A stretch of 64,000 nt of DNA from CALGYY01 sp963678485. GTDB taxonomy: Bacteria; Bacteroidota; Bacteroidia; Bacteroidales; CAIWKO01. Shown piece by piece: positions 25,301 through 34,606 of this stretch. The notes beneath the pieces were generated by a model that was not told the DNA's origin, made no database searches, and worked only from the letters and a program-made list of their open reading frames with translations. A program made the position numbers and the translations under genes. The DNA lies in NCBI GenBank assembly GCA_963678485.1, contig OY782882.1, positions 186,001 through 250,000 of the forward strand, written 5' to 3'. The first letter of the stretch is position 1, and every line of letters starts with the position of its first letter.

Positions 25301-27017
25301 GAAAGACTGCGCCACTGGCCGAAGTACCCAGCAAATTTCCACCACTTGGAGCATCATACCAATAGATAGTATAGCCTGGTGAAATCCCGGTAAGAGTGCA
25401 TGCCTGGCCACAAGAAGTTATCGTATTGGGATTGGCAGTTGCGCTAATTGGTGCAGGTGGAGTATTGACCGTTACGGTTACCGAAGTGCGGGTTGCGCTT
25501 GCGCAGGTAGCGAATGTTTCAGCGTAATAAGTGGTAGTAGAAGCTGGTGTCACTGCGAAATTAGCGCCACTGGCTGAAGATCCAAGCAATGTACCTCCCG
25601 AAGCGGCAGTGTACCACCGAATAGTATTTCCTGCAGAAGTTGCATTAAGATTGGATGTTTGCCCGCAGGTAATTGTTGCTGCTGTAGCAGTTACTGAGGT
25701 TGGTGCTGCTGGTGCGTTAACGGTAACAGCAACAGATGTTCGCGTTGCACTGGCACATGTACTGAATGCCTCAGCATAATAGGTCGTTGTAGAAGCCGGC
25801 GTTACTGCAAAATTCGCAGCACTGGCGGAAGAACCGAGCAGTGTACCTCCGCTTGCAGCATCATACCATCGTATGGTGTTACCGGCAGACGTCCCGTTTA
25901 GATTTGATGTTTGACCACAAGTAATACTTGCGGGTGAAGAAGTAACAGGTGTGGGGGCGGCAGGAGGCGTACAAGGATTCGTCAATGTCCAGCTAAGATT
26001 AAAAGTTCCTGAGTAGTTGCTGTATCCGTCCTGCACATACCACACCGTTTGTGTTGAACCCGTGCTATTGGTCCAAGTGTTGTGGGCCAACGCATCATTG
26101 TCGAGACAATTGATGGTTGTCGTCCCGGGGCAGCCTGCCCCATAGCCCATATATTCATATTCGTCGTATCCGTTGGATGGCTCCCAAATATCTACAGTGT
26201 ATCCATTCGGTACACTTATATAAAAAATTCTGTCAGGCGCGCCTGTCTTGCAAATACTAATATCGTCCGCATAACCCACTGTTGTCCCACTGTAAGGGCT
26301 TGTCAGTGACGCAAGGTTTTGAGCATTACTGCAATTTTCACCGGGCAATGCACTATTAGCAAAGCGGTAATACCTGCCGCTTCCGGGCCATGTGGCATTA
26401 GCATTATTGGGAACCGTTGTACTACTGGTATGTGCAGAAGTTGTGAGGCTCTGATAGTTGGTCGCCGTTGCTCCGCCAATACCGCAAGAAAAAGAACCGG
26501 GGGTTGTCCCTGTACCGTAGGCAAACTCAACGATATTTCCTGCTTCATACAAACGAACCTGAAAGGTGCAATTATAGGCACTCGCAGTGGAAGATGTATT
26601 GAAAACACGCCATTCAATTACTCTGATGTAGCTCCCACTTGAACCATACAAACCAGTATATACCCCGCCATTTGAACCGGTGCTGAGGTCATCCCACAGC
26701 GGCATGAGCTTAGGCTCATTTCCAGCGCCTCCTAAATCGTTGGTGTATGCATTTGTTATTACAGTAGCTCCAAGGCGCATCAAGCCATTACCATTCGCTG
26801 AAAATTGAGTGTAGGTTGTTCCTTCATAGACAAAATTAAAACCGATGCTTTGCACTGTTGAAACTCCATCATCAGTAGCAGTAGCAACGATTTGAGTAAA
26901 TGTCGGAGCCAGCATTGTTGCACCAGTTCCAGTAGAAAAAGTATAGAGATTAGCTGTCTGTCCCATCGCCACAAGCGTTGCGAAGAACACTAGTAATGTC
27001 AAGGCCTGTCGTTTCAT
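22359..27017 (-). CDS. Giant T9SS-exported protein with Ig-like and SBBP repeats
   Basis: A 1552-residue surface or secreted protein. It has a signal peptide (MKRQALTLLVFFATLVAMGQ). N-terminal beta modules follow (SVQSIGFNFVYEGTTYTQFS at about 55; NCSNAQNLASLTSPYSGTT at about 225). Three Ig-like repeats of about 85 residues share SITCGQTSNLN, TIRWYDAASGGTLLG and TTTYYAE motifs. A DUF7948-like region starts at MGDTRKFVKNMGQI. SBBP-type beta-propeller repeats follow, with TYYGGD, NPGGGA and STYYGG. The C-terminal T9SS sorting domain is QCYPNPFRDELTVSIP ... LTKGVYTVSV. An adhesin-like role is plausible. It is a single gene. A -7 box TAATTTTG lies on the bottom strand near 27096. Confidence 0.92.
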   Translation of the reverse strand: MKRQALTLLVFFATLVAMGQTANLYTFSTGTGATMLAPTFTQIVATATDDGVSTVQSIGFNFVYEGTTYTQFSANGNGLMRLGATVITNAYTNDLGGAGNEPKLMPLWDDLSTGSNGGVYTGLYGSSGSYIRVIEWRVFNTSSTASAYNCTFQVRLYEAGNIVEFAYGTGTTPGSFSCGIGGATATNYQSLTTSAHTSSTTVPNNANATWPGSGRYYRFANSALPGENCSNAQNLASLTSPYSGTTVGYADDISICKTGAPDRIFYISVPNGYTVDIWEPSNGYDEYEYMGYGAGCPGTTTINCLDNDALAHNTWTNSTGSTQTVWYVQDGYSNYSGTFNLSWTLTNPCTPPAAPTPVTSSPASITCGQTSNLNGTSAGNTIRWYDAASGGTLLGSSASAANFAVTPASTTTYYAEAFSTCASATRTSVAVTVNAPAAPTSVTATAATITCGQTSNLNATSAGNTIRWYTAASGGTLLGSSASGANFAVTPASTTTYYAETFATCASATRTSVTVTVNTPPAPISATANPNTITSCGQACTLTGISPGYTIYWYDAPSGGNLLGTSASGAVFPVIPIATTTYYAESFGSCASASRIGVTVTYTAAKADESSVFAMGDTRKFVKNMGQIADANGILCKDVLYQSSTDGTSLFFKNNGVVMLFSRFDSVPNEASIKARQQGDYAHARLLETVTKVFRMDLEYIGADGDATIASSNPRPEVSNYYLPQCPNGILDVPHYNKITYKDVYYSTNIDYYYTDKGLKYDIILNPGAHLSDIRFQYKGANAVHVNELGQLVVTYADGREMIEATPFAYYMNDAHDTADIQFTVDNSTGIVGFKGVDDVITKTLVIDPSITWATYFYGSVSANENWTNPEYDANGNLFLANQSYQAAFPTVNPGGGAWFENTNAYMIRIVIMKFDKCRSLKWSTYYGGDKMDCLAGCTDYGKALALDNSGNVFVSGYTDPGTTVFPTLNPGGTAFYQSQARCYGTTSFFVKFNNNGVRQWASIFQHEAGNTSSNAIRINGITCSGTYVYFTGEQYNWNTNTVPLRNPGGGAHYQSTILGDQDVFVGRFNASTCELNWCTYLHSTVGTNTAYGQGLDMHCDASGNLYVTGRESGTNSHHYLLNPGGGAYYQATKGANGDLFITKFNTSLAVVWSTYYGGDGMDIPSTVEPDGSGNMYILGRYTASTDFPTLNPGGGALCQTAKSNAASDGFLLKFSSAGVRLWATYLGGNVPAAGSDENHFAGIAYNANVNHVFVSGYTKSTTMPTVPEIGSYNQAANGGGTDMFYYEFNNSGVVLWSSYYGKASNENCYNGRLGCKVDVTTSSVFSVFSTNTNNLSGVNPGGSWYQGPSAYTYNDFFLELSKPLATLPIELAEFTAHCSNGKVELDWSTYSEINNSYFTIEKSADAVSWEVLSTIPGAGNSNNLLKYSAFDIEPYNGTTYYRLKQTDFDGAGETYDPIAVSCTSDEEPLQLQCYPNPFRDELTVSIPQSFNTARICLVDMLGSIVLEKQINGSDLIDNKIILNVHGLTKGVYTVSVAADAWKAVARVIKVY

Positions 27018-27207
27018 CGGGTAGTTGGTTTTGGTCTTATAAAGTAAAACCGAACAGATTAAGGCTTTTAGAAACGCCTTATTAATTTAGTGCAAAATTA
27101 GACTTCGCATCAATACATTATTTAAGTAATGAGTGCTTGAGGAAGTAAATTTAGCAATAGGGGGCTTTGACCTATTAATCGACAGACCGACTGAGGTAAA
27201 AAAATGA

Positions 27208-27954
27208 TTATAAACTGAGTAGTTTCAAAAAACCATCTTTGCGATTACGCGCAATGGGAAGAATTTTACCATCATTCATGATGACATCTCCCCCATCTCC
27301 TTTTACATATTTTTTGACATATTCCATATTGATGATATGGGACTGATGAATGCGATAAAAGCCATTATTACAAAAAAGATCTTCGTATTCTTTCATCGTA
27401 CGCGTGACCAAATACCGCGACTGGTCCACCAAATAGAACCATGTGTAATTTCCATCCGATTCAAGTCGCAGTACTTCCTGCAACTTAACCACGACCGATT
27501 CGTTTTTTTGTGGTATCAGTACTTTCTTTTGGCGAGGATCGCTGGAAGCGAGGTTATGGGGTACAATATCGAGTTGACCTTTATCGATTTGTTCAGGATT
27601 CTTGCCCATAACGCGTATGAGGCTTTCCTTTACATCAGAAAGAGTAATCGGTTTGAGAATATAGTTGATGGCCGCGCATTGAAAAGCTTCCAGCGCATAA
27701 TGATCATAGGCTGTAACGAACACAACCTCGAAGGCCCTATCAGGAAGGAACTCCAATACATTGAAGCCTGTACCATCCTGCAGATGGACATCGAGAAACA
27801 GCAAATCGATTGGCTGATTCTGCAATTCTTCTGAGGCGGAAGCGACGGAGGTAGCTTCGAAGACTATAGTTTTTGGGATATTAATCCGCGAAAGCATTGC
27901 ACGAAGTGTTTCGCGCGCAAACTGCTCATCATCCACGATTCCAATTCGTATCAT
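27208..27954 (-). CDS. LytTR-family response regulator
   Basis: DNA-binding regulator of a LytS/LytR-type two-component system. The receiver domain has D-D-E near the N-terminus (GIVDDEQFARETL), phospho-acceptor Asp in LLFLDVHLQDGTG, Thr in VVFVTAYDHYALEAF and Lys in YILKPI. The LytTR domain (about 150-248) has LRLESDGNYTWFYL, TRTMKEYEDLF and FYRIHQSHIINMEYVKKY. I chose ATG 27954 because the longer frame starts at a TTG and ATG 27954 overlaps the kinase stop by 4 nt (ATGA). It is second in the operon after the kinase. Its targets are unknown; the large T9SS gene next door is a candidate. Confidence 0.94.
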   Translation of the reverse strand: MIRIGIVDDEQFARETLRAMLSRINIPKTIVFEATSVASASEELQNQPIDLLFLDVHLQDGTGFNVLEFLPDRAFEVVFVTAYDHYALEAFQCAAINYILKPITLSDVKESLIRVMGKNPEQIDKGQLDIVPHNLASSDPRQKKVLIPQKNESVVVKLQEVLRLESDGNYTWFYLVDQSRYLVTRTMKEYEDLFCNNGFYRIHQSHIINMEYVKKYVKGDGGDVIMNDGKILPIARNRKDGFLKLLSL

Positions 27955-29888
27955 TCGCAAGGAAATTTTAAAATAGTTAATGTTCCTACAACGTTACCCT
28001 CCACAACTATCTCTTTAGATTCGAGCAAAGGTTCATTGCGCTGGCTTTTACCCATGAGTAATTGCAGACGCTCACGCACTAATTGCAGTCCGTACGATTT
28101 ACGCTGACTTCGGGCCATGTTTGTTTGTAAAGCTTTCGCCTTGGTAAGGCCAATACCATTATCGCTGATTTCGCAAATAAGTTCATTCTCGACACGAGTA
28201 AAGGATATTTGAATTTCAGGACTATTCTCACTTTTTGCTAAACCGTGCCAAATCGAATTCTCAACAATAGGTTGAAGTATCAATGGCGGAATTTTCATAT
28301 CGGGCTCTTCATTGATCAGCATCAAGGCGATTGGACGCCCGAGCCTCATACTTTCGAGTTCGACATATAGTTTAAGAATTCGCAATTCTTCCGAAACTGT
28401 AATTGACGGCTGCATGGAACAATCGAGCACATTACGTATCAGATTACCAAAGCTATTCAGATACTGAGAAGCGGCATCGATATCATTGGTCATAAAAAAT
28501 TTCTGAATGCTATTTAAACTATTCGAAATAAAATGCGGATTCATCTGAGCTGCCAAGGCTTTTTGCGTACTCTCATGCAGTTGCTTTTCAAATTTTAACT
28601 TGGTGGTTTTTTCCTTACTCCTATATATTACAATAAACGAGATAATAACAATAATTAAAATCACGATAAGGAGAATACTTATACGCTGAATGCTTCGGTA
28701 TTCCTGCGCTTTCATTGATAGTGCAAGATTACGGTACTGAAGTTCATTCAATTTATTTTCAATATGCTCGGTAGTATTAAAATCGATCAGTTGTTCAATG
28801 GATGCATCATCAAACAAACTATCGTGTTGATGATAAAAACGCTTGGAATAAGCATAGGCTTCCGGGATGCGATTGCTTTTTTCGAGAAGCTCGATACGTG
28901 TCTCCATAAGGTTTAATGAGACTTCGGGTATGTTCATCTCGCGGGAAAGTATCATTGCCTTATCCCAAAATACGCTAGCTGAATCAAAACGATCAACAGC
29001 AATATAAGCTCGGGCCAGGTTATCGAGCGACATCAATTCTTCGAGATGATAGCCCTCTTTACTTGAAAACTTATACGTTTGTTTTAGCAGGCTAATGGCT
29101 TCATTAATATTGCCTGTTTGAATATCGACATAAGCGATATTTATATCACAATCGGTGGCGATTACATGATCGTTGCGACGCAGGGCGATGGATTGCGCCG
29201 TTTTATAAGTAATGCGTGCACTATCATATTTACCAATGCCCGTATAGACGCTGCCAATATTGGCCAATATATTACAGATTTCATTTGAATCATTCAGGCT
29301 GCGCTTCGCATTGAGTGCATGTATGTATGCATTGAGTGCATAATCGTACTTCCCCCATGAATAGTAAATATTGCCAAGGCTATTATAGCAGCCTCCTTCA
29401 CCGGAGGTATACTTGAAACGTTTGCTTATCTGAAGTGAAATTTTTGTATAGGAGAAAGCGCGCGCGAATTGTCCCATCCGATAATATATATTACCAAGAT
29501 TGTTGAGCACATCGGCAACATGCGCATAATCAGGAAGAGCGAGATAATTCTCCAATGAGCGATTGTAATAACTTAGTGCCTCGGTGAATTCACCTTCACT
29601 TTCAGCGATAATCCCACTTAGTTGAGTTGCCTTACCAATCGAGGCCTGTGAGGCCGAAGACTGTTGATCGTAAAACAAATGTAACTGCTGCTTGGCTGCA
29701 GTAAAATCCCCCTGATTATACTTTTCATAGGCCAAAGCAACTAGCGCAGCAGTGCGATTTTGAGCAATGAGTCGCGCCTGCCATGGCAAGCCACACATCA
29801 GAGCACAAAAGAATACGATTTGTATCCACCACTTAGCTGAAACTACTGAACGTTTTACTGTTTTCAAGGCGAAGGGATTGAAAAACAA
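27951..29888 (-). CDS. TPR-containing sensor histidine kinase, LytS-like
   Basis: A 645-residue kinase. An N-terminal signal or anchor (WIQIVFFCALMCGLPWQARL) leads to about seven TPR repeats in the periplasm (for example DVLNNLGNIYYRMGQFARAF, CYNSLGNIYYSWGKYDYAL). A transmembrane helix near 416 (ISILLIVILIIVIISFIVIY) and a short coiled coil follow. The His_kinase domain has the phospho-acceptor in AAQMNPHFISNSLNSIQ, and the ATPase has LQPIVENSIWHGL and LICEISDNGIGL. No ATG exists upstream of residue 31, so the start is probably TTG 29888. TPR-LytS kinases are common in Bacteroidota. It is coupled to the LytTR regulator. Confidence 0.92.
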   Translation of the reverse strand: MFFNPFALKTVKRSVVSAKWWIQIVFFCALMCGLPWQARLIAQNRTAALVALAYEKYNQGDFTAAKQQLHLFYDQQSSASQASIGKATQLSGIIAESEGEFTEALSYYNRSLENYLALPDYAHVADVLNNLGNIYYRMGQFARAFSYTKISLQISKRFKYTSGEGGCYNSLGNIYYSWGKYDYALNAYIHALNAKRSLNDSNEICNILANIGSVYTGIGKYDSARITYKTAQSIALRRNDHVIATDCDINIAYVDIQTGNINEAISLLKQTYKFSSKEGYHLEELMSLDNLARAYIAVDRFDSASVFWDKAMILSREMNIPEVSLNLMETRIELLEKSNRIPEAYAYSKRFYHQHDSLFDDASIEQLIDFNTTEHIENKLNELQYRNLALSMKAQEYRSIQRISILLIVILIIVIISFIVIYRSKEKTTKLKFEKQLHESTQKALAAQMNPHFISNSLNSIQKFFMTNDIDAASQYLNSFGNLIRNVLDCSMQPSITVSEELRILKLYVELESMRLGRPIALMLINEEPDMKIPPLILQPIVENSIWHGLAKSENSPEIQISFTRVENELICEISDNGIGLTKAKALQTNMARSQRKSYGLQLVRERLQLLMGKSQRNEPLLESKEIVVEGNVVGTLTILKFPCE

Positions 29889-30069
29889 AGATAGAAGAAT
29901 TTTAATAATGAGTTGAATATTATAAAAGCTCTTTCTTTATAAGGATGACAGCTTATAACCATCAAACTGTAATTTAGATTTCGAATATTATAATGACGAC
30001 CTGATTCCATCTTTAGTCCCTGTCCATAAAGTTTACAGGCGGACTCTCATCAATCTCATGGGGTGACGT

Positions 30070-30108
30070 ACTATTCACGGGGTGACTTTGAGTCACCCCG
30101 TGAATAGT
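30070..30108. repeat. Perfect 18-bp inverted repeat with a 3-nt loop
   Basis: ACTATTCACGGGGTGACT (30070-30087), TTG, then its exact complement (30091-30108). GGGGTGAC also occurs once more just before it (30060-30067). No T-run follows on either strand, so it is not a standard terminator. Confidence 0.9.
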
Positions 30109-30313
30109 CGGTATCATAAAGCCCTAAATGGCCTTGTCCTCGTGTGGTTATGCAGCCGATTACCCTCTTTAAACTCAACACCAACACTTCGGACGCCTTG
30201 TCTCGCCTTAGGCGAGAGAGCTTTCTGATCCATCACTGAGTTTATTGACGGACTCTATTTTGTCAACACAGGCCCATTACGCAAGCAGGGATCAGCAGGA
30301 TAAGGATAAAAAA

Positions 30314-30341
30314 AAGGCCGACACAACATTGTATCGGCCTT
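30314..30341 (-). terminator. Intrinsic terminator of the RND efflux operon
   Basis: AAGGCCGA (30314-30321) pairs with TCGGCCTT (30334-30341); an inner ACAA/TTGT extends the stem after one mismatch. On the bottom strand the stem is followed by eight T. It lies about 20 nt after the RND pump stop. Confidence 0.88.
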
Positions 30342-30361
30342 GTCAGTCAATGGCTGCAGCA

Positions 30362-33300
30362 CTAAACAGTCACTGTTTTCTTTTTGAATTTATTAATTAT
30401 TTTATCGAAGATATAATAGATTACAGGCACTACAAACAAGGTCAATACTAAGGAACTTGTTAGTCCGCCGATGAGCGCCCACGCAATACCATTTTTCCAT
30501 TCAGAGCCAGCTCCGGTTGCAAGTGCAATTGGCATCATCCCGAAAATCATCGAAAAAGTGGTCATGAGGATTGGACGCAATCTCACCTTTCCCGCCATAA
30601 TCAATGAGTCTATCACATTGTGACCTTCCTTACGCATTTGGTTAGTAAAGTCAACAAGCAATATTGCATTCTTGCCCACAAGTCCAATCAACATAATAAT
30701 ACCGAGAATAGAAAAGATCGTGAGTGCCTGCTTTGTAAGGGCAAGTGCTATTAGAGCACCAACAATAGCCAGAGGAATGGAGAAGAGTACAACAAATGGA
30801 TACACGAAGGAATCGTAAAGTGCAACCATAATCAAGTATACAAAAAGAATGGAAGCCAAAAAGGCGAGACCAAGACTACCAAAGGCTTCTCCCTGATACT
30901 TCATATCTCCTTCCTTAATGATAGTTACTTCTTCCGGAAGCTTGATTTTTTCTATTCGGGCTATTACGTCATCACCAACACTACCGACAGGCCTGCCTAC
31001 AACCGCTGAATTCACCGTAACAGAGGGAACACGATTATATCTTTGCAATGCAGTCGTTCCTGTTGAAGGTGTAAGCGTAGCAAATTGATTTAACCGAATA
31101 ACCTGACCCATAGGATTCATGAAGGTAAGGTTAGCAAGATCGTTGATATTCCGTTTATCAAAATCATCCAGTGATACGTTGATATCATACTCATTGGTTC
31201 CTTCGCGATACTTGGAATCAGTATTTCCTGAAAACGCATTTTGCAGCGTTGCACCAACAATCATCATATTCAAACCAAGGCCCGACATCTTATCCCGGTC
31301 AATCTGCACTTTAATTTCCGGACTCCCATCTTCAACCGATAGCTTGACTTCGGCAGTACCGGGCACTTGCTTAATTGCATCTTTGGCAATGGTAGCATAT
31401 TTCATCAGCGAATCCATGTTGGGTCCGGAAAACACAAGCTGAATAGGCGCCATATCCGAGGTGCCAATAAGAGATACAATGCTTGAACTTACTTTAACTC
31501 CAGAGAGTTTATTGAGCAATTCCTCTTTAAGTTGAACAGCAAATTCATCAGCCGTAATTTTACGTTTTTCCTTCTCCACCATCTTTATATAAATCTCAGA
31601 CTTATATGCACTACCCGCTCCTGCATCAAAGCCGGAAGTAGTCCCAACAGTGGAGAACACACTGGTGACTTCAGGTTTAGCAGCAACTATTTTTTCCGCA
31701 AGGATAGTCTTTGCATTAGTCTGTTCAATGGTCGCGTCCTTAGGCAACTCTAGCTGAATAATCACCTCCCCTCTATCGCCGAGACTGATGAACTCAGAAC
31801 CAATAAAGCCCATAGCAGGCAGCATTAATGAACCAATGAGCAGTACTGTTACGGATATCAGAATTATGGCTTTATGGCGAAGCGACCATGCCAATGTTCT
31901 TGCGTAATAGGCGGTAATGCCGTGTAAGCCGCGGTCAAACCAGGAAGTAATACGATCCAGTATCGAACCTTTGCGGTATTTTTCTGACTTGGCCATGCGC
32001 GAAGCAAGCAATGGTGTAAGCGTAAAGGACACAAACAAACTCAACAAAGTGGATATAACAACCACAAGTGCGAATTGGCGCAGTAAGCCGGAGATCATGC
32101 TTGTAATGATGGCTATTGGCAGAAACACCACAACGTCCACCATGGTAATCGACAACGCAGTATAGTTAATCTCGTTTCTTCCGTCAATAGAGGCTCTGCG
32201 TCTGTCCTTGCCCATCTCCATATGGCGATAGATATTTTCAAGCACAACTATAGAATCGTCCACGAGAATACCAATAACCAGCGACATGGCAACCATAGAA
32301 ATAATATTGAGCGAAAACCCCAGCAAACTCATCCCAATAAAAGTAGAAACCAGTGATGCGGGAATCGCCACCATTACTATAAAAGAGTTGCGTAAACTGT
32401 GCAAAAAAACCAGCATCACACAGGCAACAAGCAATATGGCCAGAAGCAAATCTTTTTTTACAGCATCCGCAGAAGTAATTGTGAAATCAGAGGTATCATT
32501 TGCTATAACCACTTTCAGGTTTTTATCAGCATAGATTTGCTCCATTTTTTTTATCTGGGCTCTAACGTTTTCACTAATCTTCACCTCATTGCCATCGGGT
32601 TGTTTGTAGACATTCAGGCCGATGGAAGCCGTACCATTAACACGATAAATATTTTTTACTTCCTTCTTCGTATCCTGCACATCGGCAATATCCATAAGTC
32701 TGACAGGGCTTCCAAAGCGATCGGTAGTAACCACCAATTGGCGCAATTTATCAAGGTCGGCGAATTTTCCCGACAAACGAATAATGATTTGTTTGCTTTC
32801 ATCTTTAATTTTTCCCGTGGGGAAATCAATATTAGACGCCTGTACAGCATTTGTCACCTGCAGTATTGACAGGTTGTATGCATCTAATTTACTTTCGTTA
32901 ACATTGATTCTAATCTCACGTTCTTCACCGCCCATCAGTTCGATTTGCGAAACACCCTCGAGTGTGGAGAGCATCGGCTTGACTTTTTGTTTAACCAAAT
33001 CATAAAGCTCAGTGGATGGAATATCTGCAGTTATTCCCAAACGTATGATGGGAAAATCGGACATAGAAAAATTATTGATAATAGGTGGTCGTGCATCCTT
33101 TGGCAGGCTTTGCCGGACATTATTTATCTTTTGATTACAGTCCTGCAGGGCTTTGTTCATATCTGCATCACTATTGAAGATGACCACAGATACGCTCACA
33201 CCTTCGTAAGAGGTAGATTGGATATTATCAATTTGCTCAAGAGAAGACAAGGCGTCTTCAATATTTTTTGTAACAGAATTTTCTACTTCATTAGGTGAAG

Positions 33301-33460
33301 CGCCGGGATAAACGGTAACCACGAGCAGCACAGGTTGTGAATATTTTGGCAACAGCTCATAGTTGAGTTTTTGATAGCTTAACACCCCAAGGAATGTCAA
33401 CACAATGAATATGACAATAATCAGGGAAGGTCGTTTTATTGATAATTCGGTAATATTCAT
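30362..33460 (-). CDS. RND-family multidrug efflux transporter (AcrB-like)
   Basis: A 1032-residue inner-membrane proton antiporter of the HAE-1/AcrB type. It starts MNITELSIKRPSLIIVIFIV, typical of RND pumps. Two large periplasmic loops each follow a first helix of a repeat. The proton relay aspartates are in GILVDDSIVVLENIYRHME (TM4), and the second-half signature is GLVGKNAILLVDFTNQMRKE. The C-terminal helices include RPILMTTFSMIFGMMPIALA. The length is normal. It is the third gene of the operon TetR-TolC-MFP-RND, expelling drugs or detergents. A terminator follows. Substrates cannot be read from the sequence. Confidence 0.96.
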   Translation of the reverse strand: MNITELSIKRPSLIIVIFIVLTFLGVLSYQKLNYELLPKYSQPVLLVVTVYPGASPNEVENSVTKNIEDALSSLEQIDNIQSTSYEGVSVSVVIFNSDADMNKALQDCNQKINNVRQSLPKDARPPIINNFSMSDFPIIRLGITADIPSTELYDLVKQKVKPMLSTLEGVSQIELMGGEEREIRINVNESKLDAYNLSILQVTNAVQASNIDFPTGKIKDESKQIIIRLSGKFADLDKLRQLVVTTDRFGSPVRLMDIADVQDTKKEVKNIYRVNGTASIGLNVYKQPDGNEVKISENVRAQIKKMEQIYADKNLKVVIANDTSDFTITSADAVKKDLLLAILLVACVMLVFLHSLRNSFIVMVAIPASLVSTFIGMSLLGFSLNIISMVAMSLVIGILVDDSIVVLENIYRHMEMGKDRRRASIDGRNEINYTALSITMVDVVVFLPIAIITSMISGLLRQFALVVVISTLLSLFVSFTLTPLLASRMAKSEKYRKGSILDRITSWFDRGLHGITAYYARTLAWSLRHKAIILISVTVLLIGSLMLPAMGFIGSEFISLGDRGEVIIQLELPKDATIEQTNAKTILAEKIVAAKPEVTSVFSTVGTTSGFDAGAGSAYKSEIYIKMVEKEKRKITADEFAVQLKEELLNKLSGVKVSSSIVSLIGTSDMAPIQLVFSGPNMDSLMKYATIAKDAIKQVPGTAEVKLSVEDGSPEIKVQIDRDKMSGLGLNMMIVGATLQNAFSGNTDSKYREGTNEYDINVSLDDFDKRNINDLANLTFMNPMGQVIRLNQFATLTPSTGTTALQRYNRVPSVTVNSAVVGRPVGSVGDDVIARIEKIKLPEEVTIIKEGDMKYQGEAFGSLGLAFLASILFVYLIMVALYDSFVYPFVVLFSIPLAIVGALIALALTKQALTIFSILGIIMLIGLVGKNAILLVDFTNQMRKEGHNVIDSLIMAGKVRLRPILMTTFSMIFGMMPIALATGAGSEWKNGIAWALIGGLTSSLVLTLFVVPVIYYIFDKIINKFKKKTVTV

Positions 33461-33496
33461 AACGAATAGAATTTTCCAGTTTAATAATAGTGATTA

Positions 33497-34570
33497 TTAC
33501 TTTGCGGAATTAGCGCCATTAATGATCTGCACTGTGGTACCATCTTCAAGATTAATCTGTCCTGAAACCACAACCTGATCGCCCTCTTTCAGGCCGTCGA
33601 GCACTTCAATACTGGATTCGGTGGATGTCCCAAGTTTCAACATGCGTGCACTAGCAGTTTTTCCGTCTACAACAAATACTTTAGGCTCTTTAATGCTACC
33701 GACCAAAGCCGTTCGAGGAATTAAGAGTGCTTCGCGCGTACCTTCACAATCGAAAGATGCAAGTCCGTACATACCGGCTTTAATGGGTTTTGCCGTATTG
33801 TTTCTAACCTCAATCTCAACCGGGAAACGCTTGGCTTCATCTGCCTTAAAGCCAACAGAACGAATCTTTCCATCATAGAAAATACCATCATATATATCTG
33901 CGGTAATTTTAACTGGTCCGCCATTTTTTACCTTATCAATATCAGATTCGGAAACATTGGCAACAAACTTAAGTGTATTGATGTCGATAATTTCGGCCAC
34001 CATGGCGCCAGGCATAAGCATTCCACCCTTTTCGATATATTTTTTAGTGATATATCCACTAAAAGGCGCTTTTATAACAGCATATTCGATTTGCTTATTT
34101 ACGGTCACAAGATTGGTTTGTGCATTCAGGCAAGCCAGTCTCATTTCTTCAATTTGTTGAAGAGTAACAGCGTTGGTTTTGTACATCTCTTCGAACTTTT
34201 TCAAATCACTTTTCATCTTGTTCAGATTCGCTTCTGCAAGTGCTTTCTGAGCTTCCAGCAGTTCAAGATCGCATTGGGCCAACACTTGTCCTTCTCCAAC
34301 AAAATCGCCATTTTCAAAACCGATTTTCACCAGCTTTCCCTGAGTTTGAGAAATAATGGTAAGTTCACGTGAAGCGAGGAATGTACCGTTTACACTGAAG
34401 CCGTTATCAATTATTGATTTCTTGGCCTTAACAATAGTAACGGGCACTTCGACTTTGATATCCTTTGGTTTTGCGCTGGCATCTATTTCACTTTTGTTGA
34501 TTATTAATTTAACGATTAAGCCTACTGCCAATACGCATATAATTGCGATAATGATTATTTTCTTTTTCAT
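33497..34570 (-). CDS. RND efflux periplasmic adaptor (membrane fusion protein)
   Basis: A 357-residue HlyD/AcrA-type adaptor joining pump and outer-membrane channel. It has an N-terminal membrane anchor (IIIIAIICVLAVGLIVKLI), a lipoyl-like half (GQVLAQCDLELLEAQKALAE) followed by a short coiled coil, then the second lipoyl half (YAVIKAPFSGYITKKYIEKG). Beta-barrel and membrane-proximal domains end near DGLKEGDQVVVSGQINLEDG. It lies 36 nt before the pump gene and 36 nt after the TolC-like gene, consistent with one operon. No Cys at a lipobox, so it is anchored by a helix rather than a lipid. Confidence 0.95.
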   Translation of the reverse strand: MKKKIIIIAIICVLAVGLIVKLIINKSEIDASAKPKDIKVEVPVTIVKAKKSIIDNGFSVNGTFLASRELTIISQTQGKLVKIGFENGDFVGEGQVLAQCDLELLEAQKALAEANLNKMKSDLKKFEEMYKTNAVTLQQIEEMRLACLNAQTNLVTVNKQIEYAVIKAPFSGYITKKYIEKGGMLMPGAMVAEIIDINTLKFVANVSESDIDKVKNGGPVKITADIYDGIFYDGKIRSVGFKADEAKRFPVEIEVRNNTAKPIKAGMYGLASFDCEGTREALLIPRTALVGSIKEPKVFVVDGKTASARMLKLGTSTESSIEVLDGLKEGDQVVVSGQINLEDGTTVQIINGANSAK

Positions 34571-34606
34571 TGCTAATAGATTATAAGTTGATCTAATTAT
34601 TATGAG

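Larger units (their letters stand above)
29889..30361. other. Gene-free spacer rich in hairpins
   Basis: No gene between the TPR kinase and the RND operon. It holds a perfect 18-bp hairpin (30070-30108), a smaller one TCTCGCC-TTA-GGCGAGA (30201-30217), and the terminator of the RND operon (30314-30341). The short frame at 30245 is not gene-like. Confidence 0.7.

Noticed and set aside
26303..26642. Overlapping frames of about 105 aa on both strands in the giant T9SS gene
   Set aside because: Shadows caused by low-complexity Thr/Ser/Ala-rich repeats.
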